Positions 19,611 through 28,038 of a DNA stretch of 64,000 nucleotides are shown piece by piece. How positions within the stretch are numbered: the first letter of the stretch is position 1; every line of letters begins with the position of its first letter. A model generated the notes under the pieces. The model ran no database searches and had not been told where the DNA came from. It was given only the letters and a program-made list of their open reading frames with translations. The stretch spans positions 62,001 through 126,000 of the forward strand of contig NZ_JABBFX010000003.1 of the NCBI RefSeq assembly GCF_012927085.1. Direction: 5' to 3'. The position numbers and the translations under genes are program-made. Source of the stretch: Ramlibacter agri. GTDB lineage: Bacteria > Pseudomonadota > Gammaproteobacteria > Burkholderiales > Burkholderiaceae_C.

Positions 19611-20903
19611 ATGGCCACACTCATCGGCGGCATCGCCGCATCGCACACGCCCACCATCGGCTTCGCCTTCGACCGCGACAAGCGCAGCGATCCCGTGTGG
19701 GCCCCGATCTTCGAAGGCTTCGAGCCGTTGCGCGCATGGCTGCAGAAGGAGCGGCCCGACGTGCTGCTGTTCGTCTACAACGACCACGTCACCTCCTTCT
19801 TCTTCGACCACTACTCCGCCTTCGCGCTGGGCGTGGGCGAGCGTTGGGCGGTGGCCGACGAAGGCGGCGGCGCGCGCGACCTGCCGCCGGTGGCTGGCCA
19901 CCCGGAATTCGCGGCGCACATCGGCCGCGCGCTGATGGCCGACGAGTTCGACATGTCCTTCTTCCAGGAGAAGGCGCTGGACCACGGCTGCTTCTCGCCC
20001 TTGTCGATGCTGGTGCCGCACGAGGGCGGCTGGCCCGTGAAGCTGGTGCCGCTGCAGGTGGGCGTGCTGCAGTTCCCGCTGCCGACAGCGCGCCGCTGCT
20101 TCCGCCTGGGCCAGGCGATCCGCCGCGCCATCGAGAGCTATCCGCAGGACCTGCGCGTGGCTGTGGTCGCCACCGGCGGCCTGTCGCACCAGGTGCACGG
20201 CGAGCGCGCGGGCTTCAACAACACGGCCTGGGACGAGCGCTTCCTCGACCTGTTCGAGCGCGACCCCGAGCGCCTGGCGAGCATGACGCACGCCGAATAC
20301 GCGGAGCTGGGCGGCGTCGAAGGCGCCGAGGTGATCATGTGGCTGGTGCTGCGCGGCGCGCTGTCCGCGCAGGTGCGCTGCCTGCATCGCAGCTACTACC
20401 TGCCGTCGATGACGGGCATCGCCACCGCGATCTACGAGGACCTGGCGAGCGCGCCTTCGGCCGCGGAGCTGGCGCGCCGCCGCGCGCACGAAAGCCTGCA
20501 GACCGCCGGCGTGGAGAAGCTGGAAGGCAGCTACCCCTTCACCCTGGAGCGCAGCGTGCGCGGCTACCGGCTGAACCGCTTCCTGCACGACCTGGTGCAG
20601 CCCGATCACCGCGCCGCCTTCCTGGCCGACGAAGAAGCCGCCTGCGAACGCGCCGCGCTCACGAGCGAAGAGCGCGACCTGGTGCGCCGGCGCGACTGGC
20701 GCGGCCTGATCCAGTACGGCGCGATCTTCTTCGTGCTGGAGAAGCTGGGCGCCGTCACCGGCGTGTCCAACCTGCACATCTACGCCGCCATGCGCGGCGA
20801 AACCCTGGAGGAGTTCCAGCGCACCCGCAATGCACCGGGGGCGCTTTATTCGGTGGCCGGCAAGGAGGCCGGCGTCCTGGGCTGGGAACGGCCCGCAACC
20901 TAG
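19611..20903 (+). CDS. galA: Gallate dioxygenase (fused LigB-LigA type)
   Basis: A 430-residue class III extradiol dioxygenase cleaving gallate to 4-oxalomesaconate. The N-terminal LigB-like catalytic domain (about 1-290) has IGGIAASHTPTIGFAFD, VLLFVYNDHVTSFFFD and VATGGLSHQVHG, with the His and Glu Fe(II) ligands. A LigA-like small-subunit domain follows (about 310-415, GYRLNRFLHDLV then RDWRGLIQYGAIFFVLEKL). This single-chain fusion and length are characteristic of GalA/DesB. The neighbours (LysR, porin, aromatic acid MFS) match Pseudomonas gal genes, but hydratase, aldolase and tautomerase genes are not next to it. No strong Shine-Dalgarno sequence precedes ATG 19611. Confidence 0.9.
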   Translation: MATLIGGIAASHTPTIGFAFDRDKRSDPVWAPIFEGFEPLRAWLQKERPDVLLFVYNDHVTSFFFDHYSAFALGVGERWAVADEGGGARDLPPVAGHPEFAAHIGRALMADEFDMSFFQEKALDHGCFSPLSMLVPHEGGWPVKLVPLQVGVLQFPLPTARRCFRLGQAIRRAIESYPQDLRVAVVATGGLSHQVHGERAGFNNTAWDERFLDLFERDPERLASMTHAEYAELGGVEGAEVIMWLVLRGALSAQVRCLHRSYYLPSMTGIATAIYEDLASAPSAAELARRRAHESLQTAGVEKLEGSYPFTLERSVRGYRLNRFLHDLVQPDHRAAFLADEEAACERAALTSEERDLVRRRDWRGLIQYGAIFFVLEKLGAVTGVSNLHIYAAMRGETLEEFQRTRNAPGALYSVAGKEAGVLGWERPAT

Positions 20904-20935
20904 CAATCGGCGATCACAACGAGGAGACAAGAGCA

Positions 20936-22024
20936 ATGAGAAGAATCCGAATCGCGCTGGCCGTCCTGGCCCTGGCCGCTGGCTGCGCGCACGCGCAGAC
21001 CAGCGTCACCCTCTACGGCACCGTGGACCTGCCGGTGGAGCACCTCACCAACGCCGGCGGCGGCAGCCTCACGCGCATGCCCGGCCTGACCGGCAGCGTG
21101 CCTTCGCGCCTGGGCTTCCGCGGCGTCGAGGATCTGGGTGGCGGCCTGCGGGCGCTGTTCACGCTGGAGGAAGGCATCTCGGTCGACAGCGGCACCCTCA
21201 ACCAGGGCGGCCGCGCCTTCGGCCGCCAGAGCTGGGTGGGCCTGGCGAACGAGTGGGGCCAGCTGTCGCTGGGCCGCCAGTACTCCATGCTGTTCTGGTC
21301 GCAGACCGATGCCGACCTGCTGGGCCCCAACATGTTCGGCTCCGGTTCGCTCGACAACTACCTGCCCAATGCGCGCGTGGACAACGCCATCGCCTACCGC
21401 GGCACCTTCGGCGGCCTGAGCCTGGGCGCCACCTGGAGCCCGGGCCGCGATGCGGTGAACGCCGGGCCCAGCCCCGCAGGCACCAACTGCGCCGGCGAAA
21501 GCAACACCGACCACCAGGCCTGCCGCCAATGGTCGCTGCTGGCCAAGTACGACAGCAAGGACTGGGGCGTCGCCGCCGCCGTCGACAACATGCGCGGTGG
21601 CGCGGGCGCCTTTGCCGGCCTCACCAGCAGCAGCCTCACCGACCAGCGCACCACCCTCGACGGCTGGGTCCGCTTCAGCGCGCTGAAGCTCGGGGCGGGC
21701 CTGATCCAGCGCAAGAACGAAGGCAGCGCCACCACGCCGCACAGCGACCTCTGGTACGCGGGCGCGTCCTACCCCATCGGCCCCGTGCTGCTGGAAGGCG
21801 AGTTCTTCAAGCTCGATTTCAAGGACAGCGCCAACGGCGCGAAGCTGTGGGCGCTGCGCAGCACCTACTTCCTGTCCAAGCGCACGGCGCTCTATGCCAC
21901 CGCGGGCCACATCGCCAACAGCGGCACGCTGGCGCTGTCGGTCAGCAACGCCGCGGCTGGCGGCGCACCCAACCCGGGCGGCTCGCAGACCGGCATCGGC
22001 GCCGGCATCCGCCACAGTTTCTAA
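20936..22024 (+). CDS. Gram-negative outer-membrane porin
   Basis: A 362-residue trimeric-type beta-barrel porin. The signal peptide (residues 1-21, ending CAHAQ) is followed by SVTLYGTVDLPVEHL and SRLGFRGVEDLGGGLRALF, the classic Burkholderiales porin N-terminus. The barrel ends in the terminal Phe expected for BamA recognition (GAGIRHSF). RBS GAGGAG precedes ATG 20936. It lies 32 bp after galA and 16 bp before an aromatic acid MFS gene, so it probably supplies gallate or related acids to the periplasm, as GalP does in Pseudomonas. Confidence 0.92.
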   Translation: MRRIRIALAVLALAAGCAHAQTSVTLYGTVDLPVEHLTNAGGGSLTRMPGLTGSVPSRLGFRGVEDLGGGLRALFTLEEGISVDSGTLNQGGRAFGRQSWVGLANEWGQLSLGRQYSMLFWSQTDADLLGPNMFGSGSLDNYLPNARVDNAIAYRGTFGGLSLGATWSPGRDAVNAGPSPAGTNCAGESNTDHQACRQWSLLAKYDSKDWGVAAAVDNMRGGAGAFAGLTSSSLTDQRTTLDGWVRFSALKLGAGLIQRKNEGSATTPHSDLWYAGASYPIGPVLLEGEFFKLDFKDSANGAKLWALRSTYFLSKRTALYATAGHIANSGTLALSVSNAAAGGAPNPGGSQTGIGAGIRHSF

Positions 22025-22040
22025 GGTTCAAGGAGAGAGC

Positions 22041-23402
22041 ATGCCGCAGGGCAACACCATCGACGTCCGCGCGTTCATCGACGAGCGTCCCATCTCGCGC
22101 TACCAGTGGCTGCTGGTCGCGCTGTGCTTCCTGATCGTCATGGCCGATGGCATGGACGTGGCGATCATGGGCTTCGTCGCCCCGCCTATCCTGCAGGAGT
22201 GGGGCATTTCCAAGGCGGCCTTCGGGCTGGTGATGAGCGCCGCGCCGGTGGGGCTCGTCATCGGCGCGCTGGTCGCCGGCCCCAGCTCCGACCGCTGGGG
22301 CCGCAAGGGCGTGCTGCTCGCTTCGGTGCTGCTGTTCGGCGTGTTCACCATCCTCACCGCGCACGCGTCTTCGCCGACGGAGATGGCGGTGCTGCGCCTG
22401 CTGACCGGCATCGGCCTCGGTGCCGCGATGCCGAACAGCACGACGCTGCTGTCGGAATACGCGCCGGCCCGCAAGCGCGCGCTGCTGATCACGGTGATGT
22501 TCACCGGCTTCAACCTCGGCTCGGCCCTGATCGGCTTCGTCGCCGCCTGGCTGATCCCGGTGCAGGGCTGGCGCTCGGTGCTGGTGTTCGGTGGCGTGCT
22601 GCCGCTGGTGATCCTGCCGCTGCTGGCCTGGCTGCTGCCCGAATCGGCGCGCCTGCTCGCCGCGCAGGGCAAACCGGCCGCGCGCATCGCCTCGGTGCTG
22701 GGACGCGTGGCGGGCCAGCGCTTCACGGGCGAAGAGCGTTTCGTCTCCAGCGAACCGCCGCTGCCCACGCGCAAGCCCATCGGCATCCTGTTCGCCAACG
22801 GCTTCGCGCTGCTCACCGCTTCGCTGTGGATCACGTACTTCATGGGCCTGCTGGTCATCTACCTGCTGACCGGCTGGCTGCCCACGCTGATGAAGGAAGC
22901 CGGCCTGTCGATCGCGACGGCAGCCAACGTCACGGCGCTGTTCCAGCTGGGCGGCACCATCGGCGCCGTCCTCGTCGGCTGGGCCATGGACAAGGTGAAG
23001 CGCCCGGTGTGGGTCATCGCCGCCGCCTATCTCGCCGGTGGCCTCTGCGCCGCCGTTCTGGGCGGGGCGGGCGCGCTGTCGCCCGCGCTCGCGGTGATCG
23101 TCTTCTCGACCGGCTTCTGCATGAGCGGCGCGCAGACGGGCCTCAACGCTTTCGCGCCGGCCTGCTATCCGACGATTGCGCGGGCCACCGGTGTCAGCTG
23201 GATGCTGGGCATGGGACGCTTCGGCAGCATCTTCGGCTCGGCCATCGGCGGCGCGCTGATCGGCATGGGCCTGGGCTTCGGCCAGGTCCTCGCGATGCTG
23301 GCGATCCCGGCCGCGCTGGCGGCGTTCGCGATCCTGCTGAGCCAACGGGCCGCTGCGGCATCAGGGGAACCCTTGCACGCGCCGCAGGTTCGTATAACCT
23401 GA
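22041..23402 (+). CDS. Aromatic acid:H+ symporter (AAHS) MFS transporter, probable gallate importer
   Basis: A 453-residue, 12-helix major facilitator. The AAHS-specific charged motif MADGMDVAIMGF is in helix 1, and GPSSDRWGRKGVLL (motif A) lies between helices 2 and 3. PESARLLAAQGK in the central loop is typical of PcaK/GalT-like proteins. RBS AGGAGA precedes ATG 22041. Position in the galA-porin transcript makes gallate or a similar hydroxybenzoate the likely substrate, equivalent to GalT. Confidence 0.9.
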   Translation: MPQGNTIDVRAFIDERPISRYQWLLVALCFLIVMADGMDVAIMGFVAPPILQEWGISKAAFGLVMSAAPVGLVIGALVAGPSSDRWGRKGVLLASVLLFGVFTILTAHASSPTEMAVLRLLTGIGLGAAMPNSTTLLSEYAPARKRALLITVMFTGFNLGSALIGFVAAWLIPVQGWRSVLVFGGVLPLVILPLLAWLLPESARLLAAQGKPAARIASVLGRVAGQRFTGEERFVSSEPPLPTRKPIGILFANGFALLTASLWITYFMGLLVIYLLTGWLPTLMKEAGLSIATAANVTALFQLGGTIGAVLVGWAMDKVKRPVWVIAAAYLAGGLCAAVLGGAGALSPALAVIVFSTGFCMSGAQTGLNAFAPACYPTIARATGVSWMLGMGRFGSIFGSAIGGALIGMGLGFGQVLAMLAIPAALAAFAILLSQRAAAASGEPLHAPQVRIT

Positions 23403-23432
23403 GGCCAGCGAAACCTGGCGTACGGAGGCTGC

Positions 23433-23687
23433 ATGGAACTTCGTCTTCACCTGCTCGAATCGTTCATGGCCCGCGGTTCCGACGGCGAGCACTACAAGGT
23501 CTGCGCGTACGAGCGGATGACCCGTGACCCGTCGATGCCGATGGCCGACGACAACTGGGAATCCACCGGCGTCACGGAGTACCGCCTGGCCGACGGCCGC
23601 CAGCTGCAGGCGCACAAGGACGGCACCATGGACCTGTCGATGGCGGACTCCACGGTGCACCTGACGCCAGAACGCCTGGTGCACTAG
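23433..23687 (+). CDS. Hypothetical protein (84 aa)
   Basis: A small soluble protein with a good start (GGAGGCTGC before ATG 23433). It lacks signal or membrane segments and is acidic, with recognisable blocks EHYKVCAYERM and WESTGVTEYRLADGRQL that look like two beta strands and a turn. Function unknown. It is followed 16 bp later by a nucleoside deoxyribosyltransferase-like gene on the same strand. Confidence 0.72.
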   Translation: MELRLHLLESFMARGSDGEHYKVCAYERMTRDPSMPMADDNWESTGVTEYRLADGRQLQAHKDGTMDLSMADSTVHLTPERLVH

Positions 23688-23703
23688 CCTTCACAATCGG
23701 GCG

Positions 23704-24231
23704 GTGACCACAACGCACCGCCCCCTTCATCGCATCTATCTCGCCGGCCCGGACGTGTTCCGGCCCGATGCCGCCGCGCACGGCCAGCGGCTCGTGGCCC
23801 TGTGCGCCGAGTACGGCTTCAGCGGCATCTTCCCGCTTTCCGCAACGCTGCCGCAGTTGCCGACGCCGCGGGACGTGGCCCGGCATATCTACCAGGCCAA
23901 CGTGGCCCACATCGACGGCTGCGACGCCGTGCTCGCCAACCTGGCTTTCTTTCGCGGCGCCGAGCCGGACAGCGGCACCTGCTTCGAAGTGGGCTATGCC
24001 GTCGCGCGCGGCAAGCCGGTGATCGGCTACGTGCCGGAAGGCGGCAGCTTCGCCGAGCGCATCCGCCAGCAGCAACCGCAAGCCGTTGGCACCGATGGGC
24101 GCGATGCGCAGGGCTGGGACTTCGAGGAGTTCGGCCTGCCGCTGAACCTGATGCTCGCGGTGCCCTGCCGCGTCGTGGTGGGCGACGCGCGCGCGGCGCT
24201 CGAGGCCTTGCGCGCGGACTTTCCGCGTTAA
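23704..24231 (+). CDS. Nucleoside 2-deoxyribosyltransferase family protein
   Basis: A GTG start at 23704 gives 175 residues. The fold signature is visible in IYLAGPDVFRPDA at the N-terminus, DGCDAVLANLAFFRGAEPD in the middle, and SGTCFEVGYAVARGKPVIGY, containing the glutamate expected to act as nucleophile. The family cleaves or exchanges nucleobases on 2'-deoxynucleosides, and relatives act on nucleotide derivatives, so the call is at family level. It overlaps the convergent aldo/keto reductase gene by 4 bp. Confidence 0.85.
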   Translation: MTTTHRPLHRIYLAGPDVFRPDAAAHGQRLVALCAEYGFSGIFPLSATLPQLPTPRDVARHIYQANVAHIDGCDAVLANLAFFRGAEPDSGTCFEVGYAVARGKPVIGYVPEGGSFAERIRQQQPQAVGTDGRDAQGWDFEEFGLPLNLMLAVPCRVVVGDARAALEALRADFPR

Positions 24232-25220
24232 CGCGGGACGCGGCCCGTCACCGGGTATTGCGGGTCGGTGAAGCCCGGCGTCGAAGGATGGCCGGGCGCG
24301 ACCAGGCCGTCGACCAGCGACTCGTCTTCCGCCGTGAACGGGCCTTGCAGCGCGGCGAGGTAATCGTCCCACTGCTCCAGGGTGCGCGGGCCGGCGATGA
24401 CCGAGTGCACCAGCCGGTTGTTCAGCACCCAGCGCAGCGCGAAGTGCGCCGCCGTGCCGCCCTGCGCTTGCGCGTGGGCCTGGATCTTCTGCGCCAGCTC
24501 CAGCGATTCCTCGCGCAGCTCGGTCTGCAGCATGCGCCGGTCCTTGCGGGCGGCGCGGCTGCCTTCGGGCAGCTGGTCGAGCCGGGCGTACTTGGCCGTC
24601 AGCACGCCGCGCGCGAGCGGGCTGTAGGGCACGACGCCGATGCCGTAGTGCTCGCAGGCGGGCAGCAGCTCTGCCTCGGGCATGCGGTTCATCGCGTTGT
24701 ACTGCGGCTGGCAGGCCACCGGCCGGGCCACGCCGAGCTGGTCGCACAGGCGCACGATTTCAGCCACGCGCCAGGCGCGGAAGTTGGAGATGCCGAAGTA
24801 GCGGACCTTGCCGCTTTGCAGCAGGTCGCCCAGCGTGCGCACCGTTTCCTCCAGCGGCACGGTGGCGTCGTCGCGGTGCAGGTAATAGAGGTCGATGCAG
24901 TCCGTGTCCAGCCGGCGCAGGCTCGCATCGACGGCGCGCATCAGGTAGCGGCGCGACAGGTCGGCCTTGTCCAGCGGGTAGCCGGCCTTGGTGGCCAGCA
25001 CCCAGCGCTCGCGATCCGCGTGGATCGTGCGGCCGACGATCTCCTCGGAGCGGCCGTTGGCATAGACGTCGGCGGTGTCGATGAAGTTGACGCCGGCCTC
25101 GCGGGCGCGGTCGACGATGCGGCGCGCGTTGTCTTCGTCGGTCTGGTCGCCGAACATCATCGCGCCCAGGCAGAGGGACGACACTTTGAGGCCGCTGCGG
25201 CCGAGATTGCGGATTTCCAT
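24228..25220 (-). CDS. Aldo/keto reductase
   Basis: A 330-residue NADPH-dependent (beta/alpha)8-barrel oxidoreductase. The catalytic tetrad is visible: FIDTADVYANGRSEE (Asp and Tyr), LATKAG (Lys) and YLHRDD (His). GISNFRAWRVAEI and a C-terminal cofactor-phosphate region, SVIAGPRTLEQ, complete the fold. It resembles the YajO/Tas-like branch acting on aldehydes or ketones. It is followed 19 bp upstream on the same strand by an Old Yellow Enzyme gene, suggesting a two-gene carbonyl/enone reduction operon. Confidence 0.92.
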   Translation of the reverse strand: MEIRNLGRSGLKVSSLCLGAMMFGDQTDEDNARRIVDRAREAGVNFIDTADVYANGRSEEIVGRTIHADRERWVLATKAGYPLDKADLSRRYLMRAVDASLRRLDTDCIDLYYLHRDDATVPLEETVRTLGDLLQSGKVRYFGISNFRAWRVAEIVRLCDQLGVARPVACQPQYNAMNRMPEAELLPACEHYGIGVVPYSPLARGVLTAKYARLDQLPEGSRAARKDRRMLQTELREESLELAQKIQAHAQAQGGTAAHFALRWVLNNRLVHSVIAGPRTLEQWDDYLAALQGPFTAEDESLVDGLVAPGHPSTPGFTDPQYPVTGRVPR

Positions 25221-25239
25221 GGGGCGCGATTGTGCGCCG

Positions 25240-26355
25240 TCAGCGCTGCCCGTGCTGCATGCCGGTGAACAGGTCCTTCAGCTCGCGCGGCTGGCTGCGC
25301 CAGTACTGGTGCGGCGCGTACACGTGCGCGCCCAGTTGCGCCGCGGCGTGCCAGGGCCAGCGCGGGTCGTACAGCATGGCGCGCGCCAGCGAGACCGCAT
25401 CGGCTTCGTTGTTGGCGATGATCGCCTCGGCCTGCTGCGGCTCGGTGATGAGGCCCACGGCCAGGGTCGGCAGGCCCACTTCCGCTTTCACGCGCTGCGC
25501 ATACGGCACCTGGTAGCCCGGCCCGAGCTTGATCGCCTGCGCCGGCGAAACGCCGCCGGTGGTGACGTGGATGGCCGCGCAGCCGCGCTTCTTGAGTTCC
25601 TGCGACAGCGCCACCGTGCCTTCGATGTCCCAGCCGCCCGGCACCCAGTCGGTGGCCGAGATGCGCGCCCACACCGGCCGCTGCGCCGGGAAGGCCGCGC
25701 GGATGGCGTCGAACACTTCCAGCGGGAAGCGCATGCGGTTTTCCAGGCTGCCGCCGTACTCGTCCTGCCGGAAATTGGCGAGCGGCGACAGGAACTGGTG
25801 CAGCAGGTAGCCGTGCGCGCAATGCAGCTCGATGCCTTCGAAGCCGAGCCGGGCGGCGCGCTGCGCGGTGGCTACGAAATCGTCCTTCACCTTGCGCAGC
25901 CCGTCGCGGTCCAGCGCCAGCGGTGGCGCCTCGCTTTCCGCGTGCGGCACCGGGCTGGGGGCCAGCGTCTGCCAGCCGAGCGGCTCGTGGGGACGGATCT
26001 GCCGGCCGCCGTCCCAGGGCGCCTGGCTCGAAGCCTTGCGGCCGGCGTGCGAAACCTGGATCGCCATGCGGATCGGCGAGAAGGAACGCACCGCGGCCAG
26101 TACGCGCTGCAGCGCGGCTTCGTTCGCATCGGAGTAGAGCCCGAGGTCGTAGGGCGAGATGCGGCCTACCGCCGACACCGCCGTGGCCTCCACGATCAGC
26201 AGGCCCGCGCCCGAGATGGCGAGCTGGCCCAGGTGCATCAAGTGCCAGTCGCCCGCCGAGCCGTCCTCGGCCGAGTACTGGCACATGGGGGCGATGACGA
26301 TGCGGTTGGCGAGCCGCAGCTCGCCGAGGGAAAGGGGCTCGAACAGCCGGCTCAT
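25240..26355 (-). CDS. NADH:flavin oxidoreductase, Old Yellow Enzyme family (YqjM/NamA-like)
   Basis: A 371-residue FMN-dependent ene-reductase. Start ATG 26355 follows GGGAGA and begins SRLFEPLSLGELRLANRIVI. The motif IAPMCQYSAEDG with an active-site Cys is typical of the thermophilic-like YqjM group, and HCAHGYLLHQFLSPLANFR supplies substrate-binding His and catalytic residues. It reduces activated C=C bonds with NAD(P)H. It probably forms a transcript with the downstream aldo/keto reductase gene. Confidence 0.92.
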   Translation of the reverse strand: MSRLFEPLSLGELRLANRIVIAPMCQYSAEDGSAGDWHLMHLGQLAISGAGLLIVEATAVSAVGRISPYDLGLYSDANEAALQRVLAAVRSFSPIRMAIQVSHAGRKASSQAPWDGGRQIRPHEPLGWQTLAPSPVPHAESEAPPLALDRDGLRKVKDDFVATAQRAARLGFEGIELHCAHGYLLHQFLSPLANFRQDEYGGSLENRMRFPLEVFDAIRAAFPAQRPVWARISATDWVPGGWDIEGTVALSQELKKRGCAAIHVTTGGVSPAQAIKLGPGYQVPYAQRVKAEVGLPTLAVGLITEPQQAEAIIANNEADAVSLARAMLYDPRWPWHAAAQLGAHVYAPHQYWRSQPRELKDLFTGMQHGQR

Positions 26356-26470
26356 GGCAAGGGTCTCCCGGGAAGACGCCAAGGCTATCCGATTGCGGCC
26401 GCGCGTGCTGCGCACTAAGCTGCGCGCCAGGGCAGTGGAGGGGGGAGCAACAGCACCTCGAGGAGCTGAC

Positions 26471-26983
26471 ATGAAGCATTCGCTGATCGCGCTCGTTTGC
26501 GCTTCTGCCCTCAGCTGGCCGCTTGCCGCCACAGGCGCGGGCGGCGGCGGGGGCGGAGGAGGCGGGGCCGGTGGCGGGGACGAGGAAACGACGTCCCTGC
26601 GCAGCCGCGACCCCGACTACTCCGCCGCCATGGCCGCGGTGAAGACGCAGGACTGGCAGCAGGTCGTGGCCCGCATGGGCGCTTACACCCAGCGGCAGCC
26701 CGGCGACGCCGACGGCTGGAACGAGCTGGGCCACGCGCATCGGCAGATGGGCAACATGCAGCCGGCGCTGGCCGCCTACGACAAGGCCCTGAAGATCAAC
26801 CCCAAGCATCGCGGCGTGCACGAGTACCTGGGCGAGGCCTACCTGCAGATGGGCGACGTGCCGAAGGCGGAGCAGGAACTGAAGGCGCTCGACAAGCTGT
26901 GCTTCTTCGGCTGCGAGGAGTACTCGGACCTGAAGAAGAGCATCGACTCCTACAAGAAGGGCAAGCAGGCGAAAGCCAGCTGA
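26471..26983 (+). CDS. Exported TPR-repeat protein
   Basis: ATG 26471 follows AGGAGCTGAC. The signal peptide (residues 1-23) is followed directly by an uninterrupted run of nine glycines and a further GG-rich tract, then tetratricopeptide repeats: about 72-105 (VVARMGAYTQRQPGDADGWN) and about 106-140 (LGHAHRQMGNMQPALAAYDK), with a third partial repeat. The lysine-rich C-terminus (YKKGKQAKAS) closes 170 residues. Likely a periplasmic scaffold of unknown partner. Its stop directly abuts the stop of the convergent LysR gene. Confidence 0.85.
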   Translation: MKHSLIALVCASALSWPLAATGAGGGGGGGGGAGGGDEETTSLRSRDPDYSAAMAAVKTQDWQQVVARMGAYTQRQPGDADGWNELGHAHRQMGNMQPALAAYDKALKINPKHRGVHEYLGEAYLQMGDVPKAEQELKALDKLCFFGCEEYSDLKKSIDSYKKGKQAKAS

Positions 26984-27970
26984 TCACGCGGCCGCGCGCG
27001 CCTTCGCCTGCATCTGCCGCGCGGTCTGCATCACCGCGGCGCGCAGCGACACCACGGCCGGCTGTTGCTCCAGCTGCTTCAAGGTGAAGAAGCTCACCGG
27101 CGGCAGCATCCAGCCGAGCCGGTAGGGCAGGGCGGCGACGACGCCGCCCTGCGCCATCTCGGCCACCACGTCGCGCGCGAGGATGCACACCGCGTTGGCT
27201 TCGGTGCGCAACACCGTTTCGATGCTGCGCATCGACGTCGTCTCCAGCAGCGGCTGCGGCGGCTGCACGCCGGCGCCCACGAACACTGCGTTGTAGGTGC
27301 GGCGCATGGGCGTGTTGGGTGGCGGCAGGATCCAGTCCAGCTGCGCAAGCCGCGCCCAGTCCAGCGGCCCGCGCGAAAGCCGCTTCACGCTGGCGGCCGC
27401 CACCATCAGGCAGGGCTCCTGCTCGTAGAAGGCCTGCTGCACGACGCCGGTCACCGGCCCGTCGTAGGAGCGGCCGATGGCGCAATCGAGCTCGCCCGCC
27501 ATCAGCGCCGCCACCAGTTCGTCGGTGACGCCTTCGCGTGTCATCACCGCCGTGCGCGGCGTGCCCTGCAGCAGGTGCGTGAGCGCGGTGGACAGCAGCT
27601 GCTGCGGCACCCATTGCGTCAGCCCCAGGCGCAGCCGCCCGCTGCGGCCCGAGCCGATGGAGGTGAGAACCTGCGCCGTGGCTTCCAGTTCGGCCAGCCA
27701 GCGGCGCGCGTATTCGAGCACCGCGTCGCCCGCGGGCGTGGGCAGCAGCCCGCGGCTGGTGCGCTCGAACAGCGGCGCGTCGAAGATGTCCTCCACCTCG
27801 TGCAGCGCCTTGGTGATGGCGGGCTGGCTCAATCGCATCTCCGCCGCCACGCGGCCCAGCGTGCGGTGGCGGTCGACGGCTTGCAGCAGCGCGAGCTGGC
27901 GCAGCTTCAGGCGCGTGAGCAGCGCGTGTTGCAGCACGGCGGCGGGGTCGCGGGCGGTGGCCAAGGGCAT
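26984..27970 (-). CDS. LysR-family regulator, divergent from the GAF/ABC operon
   Basis: A 328-residue LysR protein. The HTH (LKLRQLALLQAVDRHRTLGR then VAAEMRLSQPAITKALHEVE) is shifted about 20 residues from the N-terminus by a leader typical of the GbpR-like branch. The effector domain follows (RLRLGLTQWVPQQLL, LDCAIGRSYDG). The ATG lies within a perfect CATAAC/GTTATG dyad, implying autoregulation. It is divergent, with a 68-bp gap, from the seven-gene operon starting at 28039, which it likely controls. Confidence 0.9.
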   Translation of the reverse strand: MPLATARDPAAVLQHALLTRLKLRQLALLQAVDRHRTLGRVAAEMRLSQPAITKALHEVEDIFDAPLFERTSRGLLPTPAGDAVLEYARRWLAELEATAQVLTSIGSGRSGRLRLGLTQWVPQQLLSTALTHLLQGTPRTAVMTREGVTDELVAALMAGELDCAIGRSYDGPVTGVVQQAFYEQEPCLMVAAASVKRLSRGPLDWARLAQLDWILPPPNTPMRRTYNAVFVGAGVQPPQPLLETTSMRSIETVLRTEANAVCILARDVVAEMAQGGVVAALPYRLGWMLPPVSFFTLKQLEQQPAVVSLRAAVMQTARQMQAKARAAA

Positions 27971-27985
27971 AACTCCGGGGTTATG
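27968..27985. promoter_or_regulatory. LysR-type dyad overlapping the regulator start codon
   Basis: CATAAC-TCCGGG-GTTATG is a perfect 6-bp inverted repeat with a 6-bp spacer whose left end is the start codon of the minus-strand LysR gene. The ATAAC/GTTAT core resembles the palindrome at 19480. Its position suggests autorepression and activation of the divergent operon at 28039. Confidence 0.5.
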
Positions 27986-28038
27986 GGGCCATCAGAATTT
28001 ACTGCATTTCGGTGAATTGCGCGTCCTAGACTTTTCCC

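Noticed and set aside
26396..26425. GTGCTGCGCACTAAGCTGCGCGCC between the OYE and TPR genes, resembling the REP-like arm
   Set aside because: Only scattered matches and no proper inverted repeat; treated as ordinary GC-rich intergenic DNA.
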